Shown in pieces: positions 36,722 through 47,050 of a stretch of DNA of 64,000 nucleotides (position 1 is its first letter; each line of letters opens with the position of its first letter). Origin of the DNA: an uncultured Paracoccaceae bacterium. Its GTDB lineage: Bacteria > Pseudomonadota > Alphaproteobacteria > Rhodobacterales > Rhodobacteraceae. The stretch covers positions 372,001 through 436,000 of the forward strand of contig CANLNM010000001.1 of the NCBI GenBank assembly GCA_947492475.1, given 5' to 3'. The notes below the pieces were generated by a model that was given only the letters and a program-made list of their open reading frames with translations, was not told where the DNA came from and did no database searches. Position numbers and translations under genes: made by a program.

Positions 36722-38218
36722 ATGAATGAAATAGCGGCGTTTAACGCAACGGGTATCGAAGAATCCGGCGCATCCGGTGAATTGCCCCATTCCATCGAAG
36801 CCGAACAGCAATTGTTGGGTGCAATCCTGACCAACAACGACATGTATGACCGGGCTGCGTCAATCATCGGCCCTGAACATTTCTATGACCCTGTTCATGC
36901 CCGTATCTACGAAGTGGCCGCAGCGCGCATTTCGAAAAACGCGCTTGCCTCGCCCGTCACGTTGAAGGCCTTTTTGGAAGAAGAAGAAGGCCTGAAAGAA
37001 CTGGGCGGCACCGCCTATCTGGCCCGTCTCGCCGGGGCGGCGATTTCGACCTTTGCGGTGCGCGATTACGCCCAGATGATCTATGATTTTGCGATCCGGC
37101 GCGAATTGATCAGCCTGGGCAACGACATCGCCGCCAAGGCGCAGTTGGTCGATGTGAAATCCGAACCCAAAGAACAGATCGTCGAAGCCGAACAATCGCT
37201 TTATAAATTGGCTGAACAGGGCCAAACCGAAAGCGGGTTCCAATCGTTCCTGAAATCGGTCACCGAGGCGGTGAATGTGGCAAACCAAGCCTATCAACGT
37301 GGCGGCGGTATGGCCGGTATTTCCACGGGGCTGGCGGATTTGGACAAACAGCTGGGTGGCCTGCACCCGTCGGATTTGTTGATCCTTGCCGGTCGTCCTT
37401 CGATGGGGAAAACCTCTTTGGCGACCAACATCGCCTATAATGTGGCCAAAGCCTATAAAAAGGGCATCAACCATGACGGCGTCGAAGGCGCGGTGGATGG
37501 CGGCGTGGTCGGTTTTTTCTCACTTGAGATGAGCGCAGAACAGCTGGCTGGCCGGATTCTGGCCGAAGCGGCTGAAATTTCGTCCCATAAAATCCGTCAG
37601 GGTGATTTCCAAGAGGACGAATTCCGTCGCTTTGTCGAAGCGGCGAAAGAGCTGGAAAGCTGCCCGCTTTATATTGATGACACGCCTGCCCTGCCAATTT
37701 CACAACTGGCCGCACGTGCACGCCGGTTGAAACGATCCTACGGGCTTGATCTGTTGGTGATCGACTATTTGCAACTATGTCGGGGCACGGCGGAAAACCG
37801 CGTGAACGAAATCGCCGAAATTTCGATGGGGATGAAAGCGATCGCCAAGGAATTGAACATCCCGGTGATTGCCCTGTCGCAGTTGTCACGTCAGGTCGAA
37901 AGCCGCGATGACAAACGCCCGCAACTGTCTGACCTCAGGGAATCGGGGTCGATCGAGCAAGATGCCGATGTGGTGATGTTTGTGTATCGGGGTGAGTATT
38001 ACAAAGAGCGTGAAAAGCCCGATGAATCCGATTTGGTGGCAATGGAAACGTGGCAGGGCGAAATGGCCAATCTGCACGGCAAAGCCGAAGTGATCGTTGG
38101 CAAACAACGTCACGGTCCCATCGGAACTGTGAATTTGTCGTTTGAGCCGCAATTCACCCGGTTTGGCAATTTGGTTCAGCAATGGCAACAGGGCGGTGAT
38201 CAGGACGTTGGTTTCTGA
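36722..38218 (+). CDS. dnaB: Replicative DNA helicase
   Basis: Hexameric 5'-3' helicase of the replication fork. 498 residues from ATG 36722 ([11 protein letters not shown]), with AGGG upstream; the frame extends to 36596 without a good site. The N-terminal primase-binding domain has [14 protein letters not shown]. The RecA-like domain has Walker [22 protein letters not shown], Walker [10 protein letters not shown] and the [16 protein letters not shown] block. No intein is present. The 172 bases upstream hold no gene and probably the promoter. Confidence 0.96.
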   Translation: MNEIAAFNATGIEESGASGELPHSIEAEQQLLGAILTNNDMYDRAASIIGPEHFYDPVHARIYEVAAARISKNALASPVTLKAFLEEEEGLKELGGTAYLARLAGAAISTFAVRDYAQMIYDFAIRRELISLGNDIAAKAQLVDVKSEPKEQIVEAEQSLYKLAEQGQTESGFQSFLKSVTEAVNVANQAYQRGGGMAGISTGLADLDKQLGGLHPSDLLILAGRPSMGKTSLATNIAYNVAKAYKKGINHDGVEGAVDGGVVGFFSLEMSAEQLAGRILAEAAEISSHKIRQGDFQEDEFRRFVEAAKELESCPLYIDDTPALPISQLAARARRLKRSYGLDLLVIDYLQLCRGTAENRVNEIAEISMGMKAIAKELNIPVIALSQLSRQVESRDDKRPQLSDLRESGSIEQDADVVMFVYRGEYYKEREKPDESDLVAMETWQGEMANLHGKAEVIVGKQRHGPIGTVNLSFEPQFTRFGNLVQQWQQGGDQDVGF

Positions 38219-38261
38219 TCTTTCGCTTGACCTCAGTGATGCGGATGTCAAAAACACGCGG

Positions 38262-39311
38262 ATGAGTACAGGTATCTTAACAATTGATCTCGATGCGGTG
38301 GCCGCCAATTGGCGGGCGCTGGATGCCATGACAGCTTGCGAAACTGCGGCTGTTGTAAAGGCGGATGGATATGGGCTTGGAGCGGGGAAAATGGCCCGCG
38401 CTTTGCACAAAGCGGGCGCACGTAAGTTTTTTGTTGCCGCCGCCGAAGAAGGTGCCCAAGTGCGTCAGGCCTTGGGTCCGAACCCGGAAATCTGCATCTT
38501 TTCAGGGCATTGCGCCGGTGACACCGATATGTTGTCGGATTTGCACCTGACCCCGATGATCAATTCGCCGCGTCAGTTAAAACGGCATCTGGACGCCATG
38601 CCGGGACGCCCGTTTGGCATTCAGCTGGATACAGGCATGAACCGTCTGGGCATGGAATTGACCGAATGGGCCAGCATTGCCGAAACGGCGCTGAACGCAA
38701 AACCGATGCTGGTCATGAGCCACCTCGCCTGCGCAGATGAACCTGACCACCCGATGAATGCCCAGCAGCTGACCCAGTTTCAGCTGATGACCGATGGTAT
38801 CGATGTGCCCAGATCGCTGGCCGCAACCGGCGGTATTTTGCTGGGGTCAGACTATCATTTTGACATGTGTCGTCCCGGTGTCGGGCTATATGGTGGGTTT
38901 CCGTTCGAACAGGCCGCACCGGTGGTTCAGTTGGACATTCCCATCATTCAGACCCGCGATGTTTCGGCGGGTGAAAGCGTTGGCTATTCCAACACATGGA
39001 TCGCGCCACGCGATTCGAAAATCGCAACTCTTTCAGCCGGTTACGCGGATGGATTGCTGCGATCCCTGTCTGACAATGTGACCTTGTGGTCTGGATCCTC
39101 ACCCTGCCCGTTGCGCGGGCGCGTGTCGATGGATCTGCTGACCGTGGATGTCACGGATTTGGATGAAGTCCCCAGCCACCTGTCCTTGTTGACCCCTGAT
39201 CAAGGCGTGGATGATCTGGCCGAAATTGCCGGAACAATTGGCTATGAAATTCTGACCTCAATGGGGGCCCGTTATCGCCGGCGTTATGGCCCAATCGGAC
39301 CCGCAGAATGA
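38262..39311 (+). CDS. alr: Alanine racemase
   Basis: PLP enzyme making D-alanine for peptidoglycan. 349 residues from ATG 38262 ([11 protein letters not shown]). The PLP lysine is in [12 protein letters not shown], and the opposite-face tyrosine motif VGYSNTW is present. A longer frame into dnaB (38142) is rejected. It starts 43 bases after dnaB and overlaps mlaE by 4 bases, forming an envelope-related operon. Confidence 0.94.
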   Translation: MSTGILTIDLDAVAANWRALDAMTACETAAVVKADGYGLGAGKMARALHKAGARKFFVAAAEEGAQVRQALGPNPEICIFSGHCAGDTDMLSDLHLTPMINSPRQLKRHLDAMPGRPFGIQLDTGMNRLGMELTEWASIAETALNAKPMLVMSHLACADEPDHPMNAQQLTQFQLMTDGIDVPRSLAATGGILLGSDYHFDMCRPGVGLYGGFPFEQAAPVVQLDIPIIQTRDVSAGESVGYSNTWIAPRDSKIATLSAGYADGLLRSLSDNVTLWSGSSPCPLRGRVSMDLLTVDVTDLDEVPSHLSLLTPDQGVDDLAEIAGTIGYEILTSMGARYRRRYGPIGPAE

Positions 39312-40090
39312 ACGTCACCGAACCTTTGGCAGCTATTGGGCGTTGGGGCATCGGATTGCTGGCCGCGTTAGGTCGGTTTTTCCTGTTTACGGCCAACAGC
39401 CTGAGCCATTTGGTGCGACCACCGTTTTATCCACGTGAATTTGGCCTCGCCATCATGCAGATCGGGTGGTTTTCCCTGCCCGTAGTTGGATTAACTGCCT
39501 TTTTCACCGGCGGCGCATTGGCGTTGCAGATCTATGCAGGCGGCGCACGTTTTTCCGCCGAAGCGGTTGTTCCTCAGATCGTGGCCATCGGCGTTGTACG
39601 TGAATTGGGGCCCGTGATGGTCGGGCTGATGATCGCTGCGCGGGTGACATCATCGATTGCGGCAGAAATCGCGACGATGAAAGTCACCGAACAGATCGAC
39701 GCTTTGGTCACGTTGTCGACCAATCCGATGAAATACCTCACGCTGCCACGTGTTTTGGCCGCCACTTTGGTTGTGCCTATATTGGTCGGCGTCGGAGATG
39801 TGATCGGTATTTTGGGCGGCTATGTCGTTGGTACAGAGCGGCTTGGATTTAACGCCTCAACCTATGCGATCAACACAGTGAATTTCCTCGAACAGATCGA
39901 CATCATTTCATCCCTCGTCAAAGGCGCGGCCTTTGGCTTTATCGCGGCCTTGATGGGCTGTTATTACGGGATGAATTCACAACGCGGCGCGATGGGGGTT
40001 GGCCAAGCCACCAAATCCTCCGTCGTTGCGGCGGCGGTGTTGATCCTCGCGGCGAACTTTGCCCTGACCGAGGCGTTCTTTTCCTCATGA
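39308..40090 (+). CDS. mlaE: MlaE-type ABC transporter permease
   Basis: Membrane permease of the MlaE/MCE lipid-transport family, 260 residues with about six helices. Signatures are [47 protein letters not shown] and [10 protein letters not shown]. It works with an MlaF ATPase and usually an MlaD (MCE-domain) protein that contacts lipids. The overlap with mlaF (ATGA) shows a tight unit, but no mlaD gene is in this window. Confidence 0.93.
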   Translation: MNVTEPLAAIGRWGIGLLAALGRFFLFTANSLSHLVRPPFYPREFGLAIMQIGWFSLPVVGLTAFFTGGALALQIYAGGARFSAEAVVPQIVAIGVVRELGPVMVGLMIAARVTSSIAAEIATMKVTEQIDALVTLSTNPMKYLTLPRVLAATLVVPILVGVGDVIGILGGYVVGTERLGFNASTYAINTVNFLEQIDIISSLVKGAAFGFIAALMGCYYGMNSQRGAMGVGQATKSSVVAAAVLILAANFALTEAFFSS

Positions 40091-40833
40091 TCACACTTTC
40101 AGACGTTCATAAATCATTTGGAAACAACGCAGTATTGCGCGGTGTTAATGTAGCCGTCCCCCAAGGGAAAAGCCTGGTTGTGATTGGCGGCTCTGGCACG
40201 GGTAAGTCTGTTTTGCTGAAATGCATCCTTGGATTGGTCACGCCTGATCACGGTGAAATCACCGTTGATGGACATGACATCACCCGGACGGATCACACGG
40301 CCTTTTTGTCCAATTTTGGCATGTTATTCCAAGGGGCCGCCCTGTTTGACAGCCTGCCGGTTTGGCAAAATGTGTCGTTTCGCCTGCTGCGCGGATCGTT
40401 GAAGCGTCCCAAATCCGAAGCGCGGGAAATCGCGATCGAAAAATTGCGGCGTGTCGGGCTGGGCCCGGATGTTGCGGATCGTTTGCCCGCTGAATTGTCG
40501 GGGGGAATGCAAAAACGCGTTGGGTTGGCCCGCGCGATTGTGGCCGATCCTAAAATCATCTTTTTTGACGAACCGACCACCGGGCTCGACCCGATTATGG
40601 CGGGGGTCATCAATGATCTGACCCGTGAAATCGTCACAGAAATGGGCGCGACGGCCATTACGATCACCCACGATATGTCTTCGGTGCGATCCATCGCCGA
40701 CGATGTCGCGATGCTGCATCACGGCAAAATTCGCTGGACCGGGCCGGTTGGGGATCTGGATTCCTGTGGCGACCCCTATGTGGACCAGTTTGTGAATGGC
40801 CGCCCCGTCGGCCCCATTGAAACGCTGCGATAA
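40087..40833 (+). CDS. mlaF: MlaF-type ABC transporter ATP-binding protein
   Basis: Cytoplasmic ATPase partner of MlaE, 248 residues. Walker A is GGSGTGKSVLLK, the signature is LSGGMQKRVGLARA, and Walker B is IIFFDEPTTGLDP. The protein follows the MlaF pattern with methionine in the signature motif. Its stop codon abuts the start of the next membrane protein gene. Confidence 0.94.
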   Translation: MITLSDVHKSFGNNAVLRGVNVAVPQGKSLVVIGGSGTGKSVLLKCILGLVTPDHGEITVDGHDITRTDHTAFLSNFGMLFQGAALFDSLPVWQNVSFRLLRGSLKRPKSEAREIAIEKLRRVGLGPDVADRLPAELSGGMQKRVGLARAIVADPKIIFFDEPTTGLDPIMAGVINDLTREIVTEMGATAITITHDMSSVRSIADDVAMLHHGKIRWTGPVGDLDSCGDPYVDQFVNGRPVGPIETLR

Positions 40834-41226
40834 ATGCCCGGCTTTTTAGAAATTGATCCGATTGTTGCGGCCTTCTTTGGCTATAAACAACTGCTGTACC
40901 TTGAATTGATTGCCGTTCTGGCGCTGATCCGGATCATCGTGACCCGGAACCACGCGCGCCGCATGGCAATGGCGGCCTTTCTGTTTTGTGCCGCAATCAT
41001 CGCGGGCAAATATGTCCCTGTCCTACTCGGGACCTTTGATGGATTGTTTGTCATCATCACCGGGCAAATCAGAAATTATGCAGGTGGCATGGCGGCACTT
41101 TTGCTGGCATCTGCCTTGTTGCTGGGGTCGGGCATTTTAACAGGTCGGCGCTGGTGGGGCATTGATCTGCTGCATGGAATTTTGCTGTCAGCTTTGCTGG
41201 GGCTCTGGGGTTACAGCCTTATTTAA
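40834..41226 (+). CDS. Small four-helix membrane protein
   Basis: 130 residues with four predicted membrane helices (for example ALIRIIVTRN leading from helix 1 and GMAALLLASALLLGSG as helix 3). The ATG is the base after the mlaF stop, so it is translated with mlaEF. It is not an MCE protein, lacks a periplasmic domain and matches no family I know. A helper role in the transporter is inferred only from coupling. Confidence 0.75.
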   Translation: MPGFLEIDPIVAAFFGYKQLLYLELIAVLALIRIIVTRNHARRMAMAAFLFCAAIIAGKYVPVLLGTFDGLFVIITGQIRNYAGGMAALLLASALLLGSGILTGRRWWGIDLLHGILLSALLGLWGYSLI

Positions 41227-41273
41227 GCCGCGATTCGCAGGAAACGACGCCCGAATTAGAAACAATCCCCCCA

Positions 41274-41393
41274 GAATTTCCCGCATTGTTTACAATCGCT
41301 TCGCTTGATCCGATCAGAAAACCAACAATTCTCAGAGGTCCTGCTTTCTCAACGGGAATTGCCGGTTTTTACGCTACAGATCACGGGAAATTC
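41274..41393. repeat. Inverted repeat GAATTTCCCG ... CGGGAAATTC in the upstream spacer
   Basis: GAATTTCCCG (41274-41283) recurs inverted as CGGGAAATTC (41384-41393), 110 bases apart, with a related CGGGAATT at 41353. These lie in the roughly 265-base region before the coiled-coil membrane protein. They might be regulator sites; nothing else is recognisable there. Confidence 0.3.
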
Positions 41394-41491
41394 AGCAAAT
41401 GGGCGAAATGCTACAGAATTCCCCTTTGGTGATCGGCGAAACCTCGCCTATGATGGTTAACAGTATTTGTAATCCTGGGGGGGATTATCCC

Positions 41492-42250
41492 GTGTCTATC
41501 AGGGCTCTTTATCAGACCGCAATTCGTCTGTTTCAATTGATTTCGGTTTTTCTCATTCTCATCATGGGATTGGGCGCCGTTCTTTACACAATTCTGAGCG
41601 CCTTTGGACAGGTTCCCTGGCTGACGTTTACCGCGCATTTTGGCGAATGGCATATCCCAGAAGCCGGCCAGGCCACGCAGATCGTGTTAACCATTTTGAT
41701 GGTTTCAATGGTGTTTTTCCTGCCATCAAACAGCCGGATCATGTCGCTGGAAAACAGCCATCGCAATTTTCATATCAAACTAGAAGACGTCGCACGCGCC
41801 TATCACATTTGCCATACGGCTGACCGTGCTGGGGTTTTCAGCCTCAGTTCCGAATTTGATGCGGTGCGCGAACGTCTGGCCTATTTGCGGGACCATCCAG
41901 ATTTGGAACGTTTGGAACCTGACGTGTTAGAAGTAGCCGCACAAATGAGCCAGCAAAGCCGCGAATTGGCCGATGTCTATTCCAATGACAAAGTCACACG
42001 TGCCCGCGCCTTTTTGCAACAGCGCCAAGAAGAGGCCGAACGCCAGCAGCAACTGATCGTCGAAGCCCTGCATGCCACAACCGAGTTGCGCAAATGGGCG
42101 CAGCAAGTTGAGCTGGAAGAAAGCGTCGTTGCCAGCCAATTGGCGCAGCTCGAAGATGTGATGGACAGCACCCTGCCCGCGCTGGGATATTCCTTTGGCA
42201 AAGACAGCGCCAACATTGTGCCAATCGGTCAAAAACCCGCCGCGGAATAG
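41492..42250 (+). CDS. Membrane protein with C-terminal coiled coil
   Basis: About 252 residues: two membrane helices near the N terminus (FQLISVFLILIMGLGAVLYT and ATQIVLTILMVSMVFFLP) and a long charged helical tail with RQQEEAE-like coiled-coil character (ARAFLQQRQEEAERQQQL). I prefer GTG 41492 (VSIRALYQ) after a run of seven G, because the extra upstream residues of the open frame from 41399 look non-native. Relatives are sometimes labelled 'DNA repair protein' without good reason. Function unknown. Confidence 0.7.
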   Translation: MSIRALYQTAIRLFQLISVFLILIMGLGAVLYTILSAFGQVPWLTFTAHFGEWHIPEAGQATQIVLTILMVSMVFFLPSNSRIMSLENSHRNFHIKLEDVARAYHICHTADRAGVFSLSSEFDAVRERLAYLRDHPDLERLEPDVLEVAAQMSQQSRELADVYSNDKVTRARAFLQQRQEEAERQQQLIVEALHATTELRKWAQQVELEESVVASQLAQLEDVMDSTLPALGYSFGKDSANIVPIGQKPAAE

Positions 42251-42316
42251 GGTCGAAACTTGTAATTTGATATCCCCGCCCCAATGTATTTCTCAACAAA
42301 TTCAGAGGGGTCGTCG

Positions 42317-42766
42317 ATGACTAGAATATTACAAGCGGCCAATCTGACACTTTTGATTTTGTTTCCAATCGCGTGGTTCGCCCCCCTGTTGCGCGCCGGT
42401 TTGTTACCCCTCTTTGGATTGAGCGAAATCAGCGTCATTTCCGGCCTGCAATCCCTATGGGCCAGCGACGTGATTTTAGCCCTGTTGGTCACCGGATTTG
42501 CGTTATTTGCCCCCTATCTAAAAACAATCGGTCTGGCCTTGGTGCATTTTGGGCTGCTGGACGGGCGCACTTTGCCCGCATTGAATTGGCTTGGAAAACT
42601 GGCCATGGCGGATATCTTCTTGATTGCGCTCTATATTGTTGTGGCCAAAGGCGTCGGAGTTGGCCGGATTGAAACGGCTTGGGGGCTGTATTTGTTTAGC
42701 GCCTGTATCATCGCATCTTTGTTGATTTCTGGGCTGACTCCGCGCAGGCCCGCTAATCAGGACTAG
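42317..42766 (+). CDS. PqiA-like (paraquat-inducible protein A) membrane protein
   Basis: 149 residues, about four helices. The pattern FPIAWFAPLLRAG, then LFGLSEISVISGLQSLW and later WLGKLAMADIFLIALYIV is that of one PqiA half-domain. PqiA proteins accompany MCE-type PqiB in envelope lipid transport. Here the protein stands alone, 1.5 kb after mlaEF. ATG 42317 has GAGGGG 6 bases upstream. Confidence 0.78.
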   Translation: MTRILQAANLTLLILFPIAWFAPLLRAGLLPLFGLSEISVISGLQSLWASDVILALLVTGFALFAPYLKTIGLALVHFGLLDGRTLPALNWLGKLAMADIFLIALYIVVAKGVGVGRIETAWGLYLFSACIIASLLISGLTPRRPANQD

Positions 42767-42798
42767 CCACGCCAATCGGTTTGGGCCAAAACACCCCT

Positions 42799-44193
42799 AT
42801 GGCCAAAGCATCCACAAAATCCGCTCATTTTACCTGTCAATCCTGCGGTGCAACCAGCACCAAATGGTCTGGCCGCTGCGAATCGTGCAAAGAATGGAAC
42901 ACCATTGTAGAGGAAAAGCCCCTGTCGGATGGGCCTAAATCCTCCAAAGCAATGGGCGGCATCCGGGGCAAACATCTGGAACTGACCGATCTGGCAACCA
43001 AACAGGCTGCGCCGACCCGCACAACGGCGGGCGTGGACGAATTGGACCGGGTATTGGGCGGTGGCCTGGTGGCTGCTTCTGCGCTGTTGGTGGGGGGCGA
43101 TCCGGGGATCGGGAAATCCACATTGCTGTTGCAAGCCGCCGCGCGATTTGCCCGTAACGGGTTGAAAGTCATTTATATTTCCGGTGAAGAAAGCACAAAT
43201 CAGGTGCAAATGCGCGCCGAACGGCTGGGCCTAACCGAAAGCCCGGTCCTGTTGGCCAGCGAAAGCAATCTGCGCGACATCCTAACGACGCTAGACAACG
43301 AATCCCCTGATTTGGTCATCATCGACTCGATCCAGACCATGTGGCTGGACACGGTTGAGGCGGCTCCGGGATCGGTCAGTCAGGTGCGATCTGCCGCCCA
43401 TGAATTGACGACCTTTGCCAAACGCAACCACATCGCGGTGATCATGGTGGGCCACGTGACCAAAGACGGTCAAATCGCGGGGCCACGGGTGATCGAACAT
43501 ATGGTTGATACCGTGCTTTATTTCGAAGGCGAACGCGGCCATCAATTCCGCCTGTTGCGCGCTGTGAAAAACCGGTTTGGCCCCGCAGATGAAATCGGCG
43601 TGTTTGAAATGACCAGCAAAGGTCTGGCCGAGGTTAAAAACCCATCTGCGCTGTTTCTGGCGGATCGTGGCAAACCGACGCCCGGATCGGTTGTCTTTGC
43701 CGGGATCGAAGGGTCGCGCCCGGTTTTGTGCGAATTGCAGGCGCTGGTGGCCCCGTCCCCGACCCCCAATGCGCGGCGGTCAGTGGTTGGCTGGGATGGC
43801 GGCCGCTTGGCGATGATTCTGGCCGTGCTCGAATCCCGGTGCGGCGTGCCGTTTACCGGTCTGGATGTCTATCTGAACGTTGCAGGCGGCATGCGGATCA
43901 ACGAAACCGGCGCTGATCTGGCGGTGGCGGCGGCGCTGATTTCTGCGCGCGAAGATGCCGCTTTGCCGTCAGATTGTGTCATTTTCGGCGAAATCAGCCT
44001 GTCAGGTGCCCTGCGACCGGTCGCACAAACCGAAAACCGGTTGAAAGAAGCCCAAAAACTTGGTTTCACAACAGCAATATGTCCCCAACAGAAAAAACGG
44101 GGCGGCGACGCTGGGCTGGATCTGAAACAAATGACGGATTTGCCCGAATTCGTAGAACAAATTTTTGGCGCGCGCGACGTGTCTGGTGCGTAA
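42799..44193 (+). CDS. radA: DNA repair protein RadA
   Basis: RecA-like branch-migration ATPase of recombination, 464 residues. It has a four-cysteine zinc finger (FTCQSCGATSTKWSGRCESC) at the N terminus and Walker A GGDPGIGKSTLLLQ. The RadA-specific KNRFGPADEIGVFEM and a C-terminal Lon-like domain (GGMRINETGADLAVAAAL) follow. ATG 42799 (MAKASTKSAHF) is the likely start. It lies 18 bases before cvpA. Confidence 0.95.
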   Translation: MAKASTKSAHFTCQSCGATSTKWSGRCESCKEWNTIVEEKPLSDGPKSSKAMGGIRGKHLELTDLATKQAAPTRTTAGVDELDRVLGGGLVAASALLVGGDPGIGKSTLLLQAAARFARNGLKVIYISGEESTNQVQMRAERLGLTESPVLLASESNLRDILTTLDNESPDLVIIDSIQTMWLDTVEAAPGSVSQVRSAAHELTTFAKRNHIAVIMVGHVTKDGQIAGPRVIEHMVDTVLYFEGERGHQFRLLRAVKNRFGPADEIGVFEMTSKGLAEVKNPSALFLADRGKPTPGSVVFAGIEGSRPVLCELQALVAPSPTPNARRSVVGWDGGRLAMILAVLESRCGVPFTGLDVYLNVAGGMRINETGADLAVAAALISAREDAALPSDCVIFGEISLSGALRPVAQTENRLKEAQKLGFTTAICPQQKKRGGDAGLDLKQMTDLPEFVEQIFGARDVSGA

Positions 44194-44211
44194 GTAAGAC
44201 AGGAGAGAACC

Positions 44212-44811
44212 ATGGAAGGTTTCACCTATATCGACGGCATTGTTGCCGTGGTCATTGTTCTGTCAGCGTTGCTGGCCTATTCGCGCGGTTTGGTGCGCGA
44301 AGCCATGGCGATCGCTGGCTGGATCGGCGCAACCATTCTGGCATTCATCTTTGCCGATCAGGTTCAACCTTTGGTGCGCCAAATCCCGGCCATCGGATCC
44401 TTCATCGGTGATTCGTGTGAATTGTCGATCATCGCCGCCTTTGCCGCCGTGTTTGCGGTTTCCCTGGTGGTCGTGTCGATCTTTACCCCGCTCTTTGCGT
44501 CGGTGATCCAACGTTCCGCTTTGGGTGGCTTGGATCAGGGGCTTGGTTTCTTGTTTGGGGTGCTGCGTGGCATCTTGTTGGTGGCGGTCGCGTTCTTTGT
44601 CTACAACACCGTCCTGTCTGCTCAATCGTTCCCCCCCGTCGAAGACAGCCGTTCTGCACAGGTATTTTCCCGTATGACTGGGCAATTAGAAGAGCGGAAC
44701 CCAGACGAAGCACTGGGTTGGATTACCAAGCAATACGAACAATTGGTTGGCGGTTGCAGCGAAACAGGCCAAGCAGTCACAGGCGAAACAGCACCAAGCG
44801 CGGATCAATAA
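44212..44811 (+). CDS. cvpA: CvpA family membrane protein
   Basis: Inner-membrane protein of the colicin V production family, 199 residues with four helices, starting MEGFTYIDGIVAVVIVLSA. AGGAGAGAACC precedes the ATG. In many bacteria cvpA stands next to purF, as it does here. Its exact role is unsettled but loss affects envelope integrity in enterics. It forms a radA-cvpA unit ended by a hairpin terminator. Confidence 0.93.
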   Translation: MEGFTYIDGIVAVVIVLSALLAYSRGLVREAMAIAGWIGATILAFIFADQVQPLVRQIPAIGSFIGDSCELSIIAAFAAVFAVSLVVVSIFTPLFASVIQRSALGGLDQGLGFLFGVLRGILLVAVAFFVYNTVLSAQSFPPVEDSRSAQVFSRMTGQLEERNPDEALGWITKQYEQLVGGCSETGQAVTGETAPSADQ

Positions 44812-44843
44812 TCCAGCGTTTTTCACCTTATTCAATCGATTTG

Positions 44844-44874
44844 GGCCCGCACTTTTGTGTGGGCCTTCTTTTTT
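44844..44874 (+). terminator. Terminator after cvpA
   Basis: A 9-bp stem, GGCCCGCAC (44844-44852) with GTGTGGGCC (44857-44865, one G-T pair), TTTT loop, then TTCTTTTTT. It separates radA-cvpA from purF. Confidence 0.9.
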
Positions 44875-44966
44875 GCACAAACATCTATGATAGTTTCGTG
44901 ACAGTTCAGCTTTGATTGACTATGAGGGGCGCAATTCATGCTGACTGAATCTCGGAGCTGCCAAAC

Positions 44967-46439
44967 GTGTCCACCGACCTGTTCATGCCCCCCGCCCATC
45001 CGTTTGATGATGATAAGTTAAAAGAGGAATGTGGCGTCTTTGGCGTCATCGGCGTTTCAGACGCTGCCAATTTCCTTGCGTTGGGGCTGCATGCCCTACA
45101 GCATCGGGGCCAAGAGGCCGGCGGCATTGTCACCCACGATCCCGAAACCGGGTTCAATTCGGTCCGCCGCTTTGGCTATGTCCGCGATAATTTCACCGAC
45201 CAAGACACGATGAAAATGCTGCCCGGCCCGCTTGGGATTGGCCATGTGCGGTATTCCACCGCCGGGTCCAAAGGCCAAACCGCGATCCGCGATGTGCAGC
45301 CGTTTTTTGGCGAATTTTCCATGGGGGGCGCGGCGATCGCCCATAATGGCAATATCACCAATGCCGATGCTCTGCGCCGCGAATTGATTGAACGCGGATC
45401 AATTTTTCAAAGCTCATCTGACAGTGAATGCATCATTCACCTGATGGCGCGGTCTCTGCAGCGCAACATACCCGAACGTATGGAAGACGCCCTGCGCCGT
45501 GTCGAAGGCGCCTTTTCCGTGGTCGCCATGACCCGGACCAAATTGATGGGTGTGCGGGACCCGCTGGGGGTTCGCCCACTGGTACTGGGTAAAATCGGCG
45601 ATGGTTACGCGCTGAGTTCTGAAACATGTGCGCTGGATATCATCGGCGCTGAGTTCATCCGTGAAATTGAACCGGGCGAAATGGTGGTCATTACGGATAA
45701 AGGCGTCGAAAGCCATTTCCCATTCCGCCGTCGCAAATCTCGGTTCTGTATCTTTGAACATGTGTATTTCTCGCGACCTGATTCCATCCTTGGTGGTCGG
45801 TCTGTGTATGAAACTCGCGAAAATATCGGACGCGAATTGGCCAAAGAATCCCCCGTTGAGGCGGATTTGGTTTGCCCCGTGCCCGATTCCGGCACCCCGG
45901 CCGCGATTGGCTTTTCCCTAGAAAGCGGCATCCCCTATGCAATGGGTATCATCCGCAACCAATATATGGGCCGCACATTTATTGAACCCACCGAAAGCAT
46001 CCGCAACATGGGTGTGCGCCTGAAGCTGAACGTGAACCGGGCGCTGATCAAAGACAAACGTATCATTCTGGTGGATGATTCCGTTGTACGTGGCACCACA
46101 TCGCGTAAAATCAAGGAAATGATCCTGGATGCGGGCGCCAAAGAAGTGCATTTCCGCATTGCGTCGCCCCCCACGGCTTGGCCCTGTTTTTATGGGGTCG
46201 ATACGCCACAACGCGAAAAACTGTTGGCCGCGACCATGACCGAAGAAGAAATGCGTCAGCATTTGGCAGTGGATAGTTTGAAATTCATCTCGCTTGATGG
46301 GCTTTACCGCGCGGTTGGCGAAGCAAATGGACGCGATCCCAAGGCGCCGAAATATTGCGACGCCTGTTTCTCGGGTGAATATCCCGTTGCCCCCTCTGAC
46401 ATGATCGACAAAGGGTTCGAACTCAAAGCAGCGGAATAG
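44967..46439 (+). CDS. purF: Amidophosphoribosyltransferase
   Basis: First committed step of purine synthesis: PRPP plus glutamine to phosphoribosylamine. The 490 residues include a short propeptide before the Ntn nucleophile C22 in EECGVFGVIG. This matches the processed, Bacillus-like class. The phosphoribosyltransferase domain has IILVDDSVVRGTTSR and CPVPDSGTPAAIG. The start is GTG 44967 with GGAG upstream (ATG 44985 possible). It is 2 bases from the next gene. Confidence 0.95.
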   Translation: MSTDLFMPPAHPFDDDKLKEECGVFGVIGVSDAANFLALGLHALQHRGQEAGGIVTHDPETGFNSVRRFGYVRDNFTDQDTMKMLPGPLGIGHVRYSTAGSKGQTAIRDVQPFFGEFSMGGAAIAHNGNITNADALRRELIERGSIFQSSSDSECIIHLMARSLQRNIPERMEDALRRVEGAFSVVAMTRTKLMGVRDPLGVRPLVLGKIGDGYALSSETCALDIIGAEFIREIEPGEMVVITDKGVESHFPFRRRKSRFCIFEHVYFSRPDSILGGRSVYETRENIGRELAKESPVEADLVCPVPDSGTPAAIGFSLESGIPYAMGIIRNQYMGRTFIEPTESIRNMGVRLKLNVNRALIKDKRIILVDDSVVRGTTSRKIKEMILDAGAKEVHFRIASPPTAWPCFYGVDTPQREKLLAATMTEEEMRQHLAVDSLKFISLDGLYRAVGEANGRDPKAPKYCDACFSGEYPVAPSDMIDKGFELKAAE

Positions 46440-46441
46440 TC

Positions 46442-46999
46442 ATGGCATTTCCAAAGAATGTTTTTGTATTAAATACAGGGCGTTGTGGATCAACGACCCT
46501 GTATCAGGCCTGCTCTCACTTTGACAATTACACCGCCGAACACGAAGGTCTGACCCATCAGGTCGGCCCTGCCCGGTTTGATTTTCCAACGCATCACATT
46601 GAAATCGACAATCGATTGTCATGGGTTCTGGGCCGTTTGGAACGCGCTTATGGGAATGATGCGGCCTATGTGCATTTGACTCGCGATTCAGAGGCGGTCG
46701 CAGCAAGTTACGCAAAACGATCCCAGCAAGGCATCCTAAAATCCTATCGCGACAGCATTTTGATGAAATCAAAACACAAAAGCAAACACATCCCGTTGTT
46801 GGATTTTTGCCATGATTACATTGATACCGTCACAGCAAATATCGAATTTTATTTGCGCGACAAAACTCATGTCATTGATTTCAAACTTGAAAACGCCGCT
46901 GTAGATTTTGATCGGTTTATCGATTGGATTGGCGCAACTGGGGATCTAACGTCGGCGCGCGCGGAATTTGACGTGCTACATAATGCCTCAAAGACCTAA
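46442..46999 (+). CDS. Sulfotransferase-like protein
   Basis: 185 residues. The opening KNVFVLNTGRCGSTTLYQAC resembles the PAPS 5'-phosphosulfate loop of sulfotransferases. YVHLTRDSEAVAASYAKRSQ resembles the 3'-phosphate-binding motif. It is shorter than typical sulfotransferases (about 250-300), so it is a minimal form or uses another nucleotide. It begins 2 bases after the purF stop, suggesting co-transcription. Acceptor unknown. Confidence 0.75.
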   Translation: MAFPKNVFVLNTGRCGSTTLYQACSHFDNYTAEHEGLTHQVGPARFDFPTHHIEIDNRLSWVLGRLERAYGNDAAYVHLTRDSEAVAASYAKRSQQGILKSYRDSILMKSKHKSKHIPLLDFCHDYIDTVTANIEFYLRDKTHVIDFKLENAAVDFDRFIDWIGATGDLTSARAEFDVLHNASKT

Positions 47000-47050
47000 G
47001 CAGCGGCCGCCCCTCTTGACCTTCACAAATGATCGGACCAAACCCGTCTC

